DNA from: Pseudomonadota bacterium | Lineage (GTDB): Bacteria; Pseudomonadota; Gammaproteobacteria; Xanthomonadales; Xanthomonadaceae | Length of the DNA: 53,057 nt | Assembly: GCA_023399815.1 (NCBI GenBank) | Contig: JAEWOJ010000194.1 | Coordinates: forward strand, 1 to 53,057 | Direction of reading: 5' to 3' | In this document: positions 47,853 to 53,057 of the stretch, in pieces | How the letters are laid out: each line of letters begins with the position of its first letter | How positions within the stretch are numbered: the first letter of the stretch is position 1 | The notes under the pieces: model-generated | Seen by the model: the letters and a program-made list of their open reading frames with translations, nothing else | Databases searched by the model: none | What the model was told of the DNA's origin: nothing | Position numbers and translations under genes: made by a program

Positions 47853-49262
47853 TCAGATCGCCCGCGAATAGCGCGCCGGCTGCTGCGGCGCCTGCAGGTA
47901 GCGGTCGAAGCACATGGCGATCAGGCGCAGCAGCGGCCGTCCCTGCCGGGTCGCGGCGACGACGCCGTTGCGGCAGCGGGCCAGACCGTCGGCTTCCAGC
48001 CGCCGCAACATGGCCAGTTCGGCGGCGAAGTACCGCTCGAAATCGACGCCATGGCGCGTCGCCAGCGCGCGGCCATCCACGCGGCCATGGCACATCAGCT
48101 GCTGGATCAGCTCGGCGCGCAGCAGATCGTCCTCGTCCAGCTCCAGCCCGCGCCACACCGGCAGGCCGCCGGCGTCGCTCCTCGCTTCCCAGTCCTTCAG
48201 GTCGCGCGGGTTCTGGCTGTAGCTGTTGTCGATCCTGCTGATCGCGCTGACGCCCAGCCCCAGCAGGTCGGTGTCGGCATGGGTGGTGTAGCCCATGAAA
48301 TTGCGGTGCAGGCTGCCGGCGCGCTGCGCGCGCGACAGGTCCTCTTCCGGCAGCGCGAAATGATCCATGCCGATGTACTGGTAGCCGGCGGCCGACAGGC
48401 GCTCCACCGCCAGCCCGAGCAGCGCGAGCTTGCGTTCCGCGTCGGGCAGGTCGGCGTCGGCGATCTGCCGCTGCGCCCTGAACAGGCTGGGCAGATGCGC
48501 ATAGCCATAGATCGCCAGCCGGTCAGGGCGCACCGCCAGCACCGTCTCCAGGGTGCGCGCGAACCCCTCCGGCGTCTGCTTCGGCAGGCCGTAGATCAGG
48601 TCGACGTTGACCGAGCGCAGGCCGTGGCTGCGGCAGGCCTCGATGATCGCCAGCGTCTCGTCCACGCCCTGCACGCGGTTGATCGCCCGCTGCACCGCCG
48701 GGTCGAAATCCTGCACGCCGAGGCTGGCGCGGTTGAAGCCCAGCTGCGCCAGCACGGCGATGTCGTTGGGAGACACCGAGCGCGGGTCGAGCTCGACGGA
48801 GAAATCGCGCCCGGCGTCGTCGCTGAAGCGGAAGCGCCGGCGCAGCCCCTCGACCAGGCGCGACAGCTGCTCCGGTTCGAGGAAGTTCGGCGTGCCACCA
48901 CCGAAATGCAGCTGGATCACCTCCCGCTCCGGCGCGAACAACGGCGCCACGCGGTCCGCTTCGGCCAGCACGCGGTCGACGTAGGGCGCGCCCTTGTCGC
49001 GGTCGCGGCTGATGACGCGGTTGCAGCCGCAGTAGAAGCACGGACTGGTGCAGTACGGCACGTGCACGTACAGCGAGAGCGGCCGTGCCGACGCGTTGCT
49101 GCGTGCGATGGCTGCCTGGAACTGCCCGGCGCCGTAGCCGTCGTGGAAATGCGGCGCGGTCGGATAGGAGGTGTAGCGCGGCCCCGGGCGATCGTGGCGG
49201 CGCAGGATGTCCGGATCGAAGGTCCAGCCCAGCGGGTCGGGCAATGCGGTGGTCGTGTCCAT
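47853..49262 (-). CDS. hemN: Oxygen-independent coproporphyrinogen III oxidase
   Basis: 469 aa radical-SAM enzyme of haem synthesis under low oxygen. PRYTSYPTAPHF, then YVHVPYCTSPCFYCGCN (the [4Fe-4S] CxxxCxxC), HFGGGTPNFL, SVELDPR and GYTTHADTDLLGLGVSAIS. ATG 49262 chosen; upstream frame unneeded. An FNR-type box ends 35 nt upstream. Confidence 0.93.
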   Translation of the reverse strand: MDTTTALPDPLGWTFDPDILRRHDRPGPRYTSYPTAPHFHDGYGAGQFQAAIARSNASARPLSLYVHVPYCTSPCFYCGCNRVISRDRDKGAPYVDRVLAEADRVAPLFAPEREVIQLHFGGGTPNFLEPEQLSRLVEGLRRRFRFSDDAGRDFSVELDPRSVSPNDIAVLAQLGFNRASLGVQDFDPAVQRAINRVQGVDETLAIIEACRSHGLRSVNVDLIYGLPKQTPEGFARTLETVLAVRPDRLAIYGYAHLPSLFRAQRQIADADLPDAERKLALLGLAVERLSAAGYQYIGMDHFALPEEDLSRAQRAGSLHRNFMGYTTHADTDLLGLGVSAISRIDNSYSQNPRDLKDWEARSDAGGLPVWRGLELDEDDLLRAELIQQLMCHGRVDGRALATRHGVDFERYFAAELAMLRRLEADGLARCRNGVVAATRQGRPLLRLIAMCFDRYLQAPQQPARYSRAI

Positions 49263-49296
49263 GCGCGCAGCATGCCCGGCGCCACCCGCGAGCGCC

Positions 49297-49310
49297 TTGA
49301 GCCAGATCAA
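49297..49310. promoter_or_regulatory. FNR/Anr-type box upstream of hemN
   Basis: TTGAGCCAGATCAA, one mismatch from TTGAT-N4-ATCAA. Placed for oxygen-responsive activation of hemN. Confidence 0.7.
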
Positions 49311-49353
49311 TCGAACAACGGCGGCGGTAAGCTGTGGAGCACGGCGGCTCCCG

Positions 49354-49770
49354 CTACTGCCCCACTACCTGCAGGCTGGGCCAGCGCGACATCTGGAAAC
49401 GCCGCCAGAAATTGCCCGCGATGCGCTCGGCGGCATCGTCGGCCAGCCGCTGCATCGGCGTATTGCCCAGTTCGGCCGTGGTCTGCCGGAACAGCAGCAG
49501 CCAGCGCTCGAACAGTTCCTCGCGCAGTTCGTCGATCACCAGGTGCTTCTGCATCGGCGCGCCCTGGAAGCGGCGCGTGCCGCGCAGCAACGCCGACCAG
49601 AAATCGACCAGGTGCTGCATGTGCGCCTCCCAGTCGTGGACGCGGGCCTCGAATATCGGGCCGAGCAGGTCGTCCTGGCGCACCCGCCCGTAGAAGCGCC
49701 GCACCAGGCGGTCCACCTCTTCCTCGCTGCACAGGTCCGCCGCCGGCTGCGGCAGGCGTTCGTCGTTCAT
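49354..49770 (-). CDS. Group III truncated haemoglobin
   Basis: 138 aa. VDRLVRRFYGRVRQDDLLGPIFEARVHDWEAHMQHLVDFW and QKHLVIDELREELFERWLLLF; the His in QKHLV is the likely proximal haem ligand. Probably binds O2 or NO. Start ATG 49770 (GAGGAG upstream). Next to hemN and ccoG with a perfect FNR box upstream. Confidence 0.85.
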   Translation of the reverse strand: MNDERLPQPAADLCSEEEVDRLVRRFYGRVRQDDLLGPIFEARVHDWEAHMQHLVDFWSALLRGTRRFQGAPMQKHLVIDELREELFERWLLLFRQTTAELGNTPMQRLADDAAERIAGNFWRRFQMSRWPSLQVVGQ

Positions 49771-49827
49771 CGCTGCAAAACTCCTCGCTACGCCGGGCAT
49801 TCTGCATGAACGGCATCCGGGTGCGGC

Positions 49828-49841
49828 TTGATCCAGATCAA
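49828..49841. promoter_or_regulatory. Perfect FNR/Anr box
   Basis: TTGATCCAGATCAA, exact match, between the divergent globin (start 49770) and the membrane-protein/ccoG pair (start 49975). A 15-bp tandem repeat (49925-49954) lies between the box and 49975. Confidence 0.8.
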
Positions 49842-49974
49842 GGCCACCCGCTTCCGGGCTGCCTAGGCTGAGGGCAAGTCCAACTTCGCCCTTACCGCCG
49901 CTTCGGCGAAGCGGCAAGCGTCGATTGTACGCCTGCCCGTTGTACGCCTGCCCGGCTCCGCACCCGTCGCAACC

Positions 49975-50259
49975 ATGATCGATCCCGACATCCCGCCCCG
50001 CCCACGCTCCCCGGTACAGCAACTGGGCGCGGTGCTGTGGCCGAGCTTCTTCGTCGCGGTGGTCGCCTCGGTGCTGTTCTTCGCCTTCTTCGACCCGCTG
50101 GAACTGCAGCGCATCGGCTTTCCGCGCCATGGCATCAGCCGCGACCTCGGCTATACCGTCGGTTTCTTCCTGGCCTGGCTCGGCACCTTCTCCGCCTGCG
50201 GCGTGACCGCCCTGCTGCTGCGCGCGCCGGACGCCGGCGACGAACCGCCGCTGGAATGA
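49975..50259 (+). CDS. Small membrane protein next to ccoG
   Basis: 94 aa with two membrane segments (LWPSFFVAVVASVLFFAFF and GYTVGFFLAWLGTFSACGVTALL). Proteins of this kind commonly sit in cbb3-oxidase assembly clusters. ATGA overlap with ccoG. Function unknown. Confidence 0.75.
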   Translation: MIDPDIPPRPRSPVQQLGAVLWPSFFVAVVASVLFFAFFDPLELQRIGFPRHGISRDLGYTVGFFLAWLGTFSACGVTALLLRAPDAGDEPPLE

Positions 50260-51368
50260 GCGCGCTCCGTCGCCCCGGCTATTCCCCGGCCATGCATCCC
50301 GCCGCGCCCGCGCAAGGCACCGCCATCAACCGGCGCCATGCCATGCAATGGCTGGCGCTGGCGGTGATGCTGGGCTTGTTCTACGGGTTGCCCTGGCTGC
50401 GCTGGCAGGGCGCGCCGCTGTTGCTGTTCGACATCCAGGCGCGCCACATCCACTTCTTCGGCCTGGGCCTGCACACGGACCGCATCCTGCCCCTGCTGTG
50501 GCTGGCGTTGGCGATGCTGGGCCTGCTCTGCCTGGTCACCAGCCTGCATGGGCGGCTGTGGTGCGCCTATGCCTGCCCGCAGACGGTGCTGACACGCCTG
50601 CACCGGGCGCTGCGCCGCCTCACCACGCTGAACGGACTGGCCGGCCAGCGGGTCGAGCCGATCCTGCGGCATGCGTCGTGGGCGGCGATCGCGCTGTGGA
50701 CCGGCATCACCTTCGTCGGCTATTTCTCGCCGATCGACCGGCTTGTCGCCGGCCTGCATCCGTTCGCGCTGGACGGCTGGGAAACATTCTGGATCGCCTT
50801 CTACGCGCTGGCCACCTGGGCCAACGTGCTGTTCCTGCATGAACAGGTCTGCACCTACCTGTGCCCCTATGGCCGCGTGCAGCCCTGGCTCACCGACGCC
50901 TTCACGCCTTCGATCCACTACGACGCGCGGCGCGGCGAACCACGCGGCGCCCGCCCTGCCGGCAAGGGCAGCGTGATGCAGCGCGCGCGCGGCCTGCTGG
51001 ATCCGGTGACTGCGCGCGACTACGTGTTCCGCGCCGCGCACCCGGCCAGCGCCGGACCGCGCCCGAGCTTCAGCGATGCCCACCTCGGCGACTGCACCGA
51101 TTGCGACGCCTGCATCCGCGCCTGCCCGATCGGGCTGGACATCCGCAACGGCCGCACTGATTCGTGCATCGAATGCGGCGCCTGCATGGATGCCTGCGAC
51201 GACACCATGGCCCGCAGCGGCTTCCCCGCCGGGCTCATCCTGCGCACCAGCCGCGCCCGCATCGAGCAGCGCCCGGCAGCCATGCTGCGTGCGCGGCCAT
51301 GGCTGTTCGGCGCGCTGTCGGCGTTGTTCCTCGCGCTGGCCGTGGCCGGCCTGCTGGCGGTTCCCTGA
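50256..51368 (+). CDS. ccoG: Cytochrome c oxidase accessory protein CcoG (RdxA/FixG)
   Basis: 370 aa. Several membrane helices, FeS-linked WCAYACPQTV and CTYLCPYGR, then two ferredoxin motifs CTDCDACIRACPIG and CIECGACMDACDD. Involved in copper handling for cbb3 oxidase assembly. Typical members have about 470 aa with a C-terminal Ig-like FixG domain; here the protein ends after one last membrane helix, so that domain is missing. Confidence 0.88.
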   Translation: MSALRRPGYSPAMHPAAPAQGTAINRRHAMQWLALAVMLGLFYGLPWLRWQGAPLLLFDIQARHIHFFGLGLHTDRILPLLWLALAMLGLLCLVTSLHGRLWCAYACPQTVLTRLHRALRRLTTLNGLAGQRVEPILRHASWAAIALWTGITFVGYFSPIDRLVAGLHPFALDGWETFWIAFYALATWANVLFLHEQVCTYLCPYGRVQPWLTDAFTPSIHYDARRGEPRGARPAGKGSVMQRARGLLDPVTARDYVFRAAHPASAGPRPSFSDAHLGDCTDCDACIRACPIGLDIRNGRTDSCIECGACMDACDDTMARSGFPAGLILRTSRARIEQRPAAMLRARPWLFGALSALFLALAVAGLLAVP

Positions 51369-51379
51369 GCCGCCTCCGG

Positions 51380-52402
51380 TCAGGGAGCTTCCACCTCGTA
51401 ACCGCGCGCCTGCAGCCGCGCCAGGTAGCCGTCCGCAGCCAGCAGGCCGTCGATCGGCACCATCGCGAACGTCTCGCGGTTCTGGCGCAGCGCCTCTTCG
51501 GCAATCGCCAGCCAGTGCTGCCGCCCCCGTTCCCTGAGATCGCCATAGCCGCGGTTGCGGGCGAAGCCGGATTCGGCGACCGCGCGCAGACAGGCCCCAT
51601 CGGCATCCTCCAGCGGCAGGCGGCGCAGCGCCTCGATGTCGCCGACCGCCCAGGCGTTGGCCCGTTCCACCAGTCGCGGCAGATCGTGCTCCACCGACGC
51701 CAGCCGCTGCTCGAAGCAGGCGGCATCGTCGAAACCACCCGCACGGAACTCGCGGATCGCCGCCTTCGGGTCTTCGATCGTGAGCTTCAGCGTCGTCGGG
51801 GTCGGCGTGATGCCCGCCGCCTTGGCCGCCTTCTGCACGACCGGCCAGACGACCGGCTTCTGCCCCAGTCCGGCCGACTTGATGGCAGCCGCATACAGTT
51901 CCTGGGCCGCGAGCATCGGCCGCTTGCGCTCGACGCCGCCATCGCGGCCAAGGTAAAGGCGCTTCTGCACCTGCCAGCGCGCATACAGGGCCGGCGTCAG
52001 CACATCGTCCAGCTTCGCGCCGTCCTCGTTGCGCATCGCCTTCCACGCGGTCGGCGCCAACGCCAGCATGCCGAAGAAGCCCACATCGGCGTTGAACGAC
52101 AGCGACGGAGGCAGCAGCACCTGCTGCGAGCGCGCGACGATCGCCTCCACCTCGCCCGACTGCCACTGGATCCGGTTCGGCAAGGGCGAGGCCGTCCCCA
52201 GGATCCACAGCACGTGGTCGTCCTTGCTGACCTTCCACAATCCCGGCCCGGGCTGCACGCCGTGCACCACCAGGGTCTCCATGTCGCGGATCGGCGGCGC
52301 GCCCGTTCCCTCGCCCGCTTCCGCGGGCGGCCCGGCGGCGCACGGCAACGACGACAGCAGCAGCCCAAGGCCCGCCAGCAAACTCCATTTCGCAACCGGC
52401 AT
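51380..52402 (-). CDS. TraB/GumN family protein
   Basis: 340 aa with a signal peptide (LLAGLGLLLSSLPCAAG). WKVSKDDHVLWILGTASPLP is the family's first conserved block; the later GRQHWLAIAEEAL and PIDGLLAADGYLARLQARGYEV are its end. Predicted periplasmic, possible metal-dependent hydrolase; function uncharacterised. Convergent with ccoG. Confidence 0.82.
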   Translation of the reverse strand: MPVAKWSLLAGLGLLLSSLPCAAGPPAEAGEGTGAPPIRDMETLVVHGVQPGPGLWKVSKDDHVLWILGTASPLPNRIQWQSGEVEAIVARSQQVLLPPSLSFNADVGFFGMLALAPTAWKAMRNEDGAKLDDVLTPALYARWQVQKRLYLGRDGGVERKRPMLAAQELYAAAIKSAGLGQKPVVWPVVQKAAKAAGITPTPTTLKLTIEDPKAAIREFRAGGFDDAACFEQRLASVEHDLPRLVERANAWAVGDIEALRRLPLEDADGACLRAVAESGFARNRGYGDLRERGRQHWLAIAEEALRQNRETFAMVPIDGLLAADGYLARLQARGYEVEAP

Positions 52403-52486
52403 GCCCGCTCCTGCCCTGTGGGAAAGGCGCGACCTTAGCCGGTTTCACATGCGGCCGCGTTAGCGGATCGTTCGCCGCGACACGAA

Positions 52487-52520
52487 CAAAAAGGGCCTGC
52501 GCCATCAAGCGCAAGCCCTT
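52487..52520 (-). terminator. Terminator after tRNA-Pro
   Basis: Minus strand AAGGGCTTGCGC, loop, GCGCAGGCCCTT followed by TTT: strong stem with U-tract, downstream of tRNA-Pro. Confidence 0.85.
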
Positions 52521-52535
52521 GTCGTACACCAGTGA

Positions 52536-52612
52536 TGGTCGGGACGGCCGGATTCGAACCGACGACCCTCTGCCCCCCAGGCAGATGCGCTACCAGGCTG
52601 CGCTACGCCCCG
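52536..52612 (-). tRNA. tRNA-Pro(GGG)
   Basis: 77 nt including encoded CCA. Acceptor CGGGGCG pairs with CGTCCCG with one mismatch, D-arm AGCGCAGCCTGGTAGCGC, anticodon loop CTGGGGG (GGG), T-loop GGTTCGAATCC. Confidence 0.93.
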
Positions 52613-52680
52613 ATCGTTACTGCGTGTTCGCCAGCCGAAGTGGCGAGCCGGCGATTATACCTGTATTGCCGCGGAAGTGT

Positions 52681-53037
52681 TCAACGCCGCAGCAGATGCA
52701 GCACTTCTTCCAGCTCCATGCGGACCTGCCTGATGATCTGGTTGCTCAGCGCCGACTCCTGCCGCGCGCCCTCGCCTTCCAGGCGCAGGCGGGCGCCGCC
52801 GATGGTGTAGCCCTGTTCGTACAGCAGGCCGCGGATCTGCCGCACCATCAGCACGTCGTGGCGCTGGTAGTAGCGGCGGTTGCCGCGGCGCTTGGCCGGT
52901 TCCAGGCTCGGGAATTCGGTCTCCCAGTAGCGCAGCACGTGCGGCTTGACGTCGCACAGCTCGCTGACCTCACCGATGGTGAAGTAGCGCTTGGCCGGAA
53001 TCGGCGGAAGTTCGCGGTTACTGCCCGGATCCAGCAT
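52681..53037 (-). CDS. MerR-family transcriptional regulator
   Basis: 118 aa. KRYFTIGEVSELCDVKPHVLRYWETEFPSLEPAKRRGNRRYY is a MerR winged HTH; short C-terminal helix. This member usually follows ihfA in gammaproteobacteria, as here (20-nt overlap). Target genes unknown. Confidence 0.88.
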   Translation of the reverse strand: MLDPGSNRELPPIPAKRYFTIGEVSELCDVKPHVLRYWETEFPSLEPAKRRGNRRYYQRHDVLMVRQIRGLLYEQGYTIGGARLRLEGEGARQESALSNQIIRQVRMELEEVLHLLRR

Positions 53038-53057
53038 ATGCCTCCACCCGCTCCTTG
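53018..53057 (-). CDS. ihfA: IHF alpha subunit, C-terminal end only
   Basis: Only the last 12 codons and the TAA lie in the window: KERVEAYAGSGQ, similar to the IHF-alpha C-terminus. The merR overlap and tRNA-Pro neighbourhood support the call. The rest lies beyond the window edge. Confidence 0.7.
   Translation of the reverse strand, partial: KERVEAYAGSGQ

Overview
The window is a high-GC gammaproteobacterial chromosome segment carrying one apparently complete temperate podovirus-type prophage. Host genes on both sides point to the Xanthomonadaceae/Lysobacteraceae: a VipA/TviB sugar dehydrogenase, the ihfA-merR-tRNA-Pro block, a hemN/truncated-globin/ccoG cluster with FNR boxes, and GTAG-headed REP-like palindromes (TGTAGGAGCGACGCCAGTCGCGA). 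Nothing in the sequence fixes the genus.

Layout. 1-4802 is host: FKBP lipoprotein, TIGR03862-type flavoprotein, FMN-binding glutamate synthase-like protein, nucleotide-sugar dehydrogenase. A 56-bp direct repeat (4803-4858 and 47555-47610) is the 3' half of a tRNA-Leu(TAA) gene. The intact tRNA lies at the right end beside a tyrosine integrase, and the repeats are 42,752 bp apart. From 47,640 on the sequence is host again: hemN, group III truncated haemoglobin, a small membrane protein, ccoG, a TraB/GumN protein, tRNA-Pro(GGG), merR and the last codons of ihfA.

The prophage is built like lambda in mirror image. The immunity region (35.5-38.1 kb) has a Cro-like gene on the minus strand divergent from a CI-like gene on the plus strand. 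Three 17-bp operators (TCTAGC-N5-GCTAGA) lie between them and two more cover a strong promoter at 38.05 kb. Leftward from the Cro-like gene run a CII-position regulator, replication genes (initiator-like protein, DnaB), NinB-like, Ref-like and RusA genes. The late block follows: terminase, portal, scaffold, capsid, tail adaptor and nozzle, T7 gp13-like and other internal virion proteins, lysis genes with a nested Rz1, and tail/receptor-binding genes. Rightward from the second promoter run small early genes, three tiny membrane proteins, RecT and a YqaJ nuclease, two DUF1566 lectin-fold paralogues, a bAvd-like four-helix protein, a cytosine-methyltransferase-like gene, DUF4224 and the integrase. 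Accessory cassettes sit at the left end (promoter plus three coupled genes), at 10.2-12.7 kb (P63C protein and a secreted/lipoprotein/membrane operon of lower GC) and in the rex-like position (a serine dehydrogenase-type protease).

The most interesting observation is that the two DUF1566 paralogues differ at their C-termini almost only in the first two bases of NNC/NNT codons and end in an identical 36-bp GC-rich block. This is the pattern left by a diversity-generating retroelement (DGR). An Avd-like gene lies next door, yet no reverse transcriptase or template repeat is visible in the window. Other notable signals are a strand-specific 14-bp motif repeated five times in the late block, two reading frames broken exactly at poly-G tracts, and repeated TTGCGGAA sites flanking both attachment sites.
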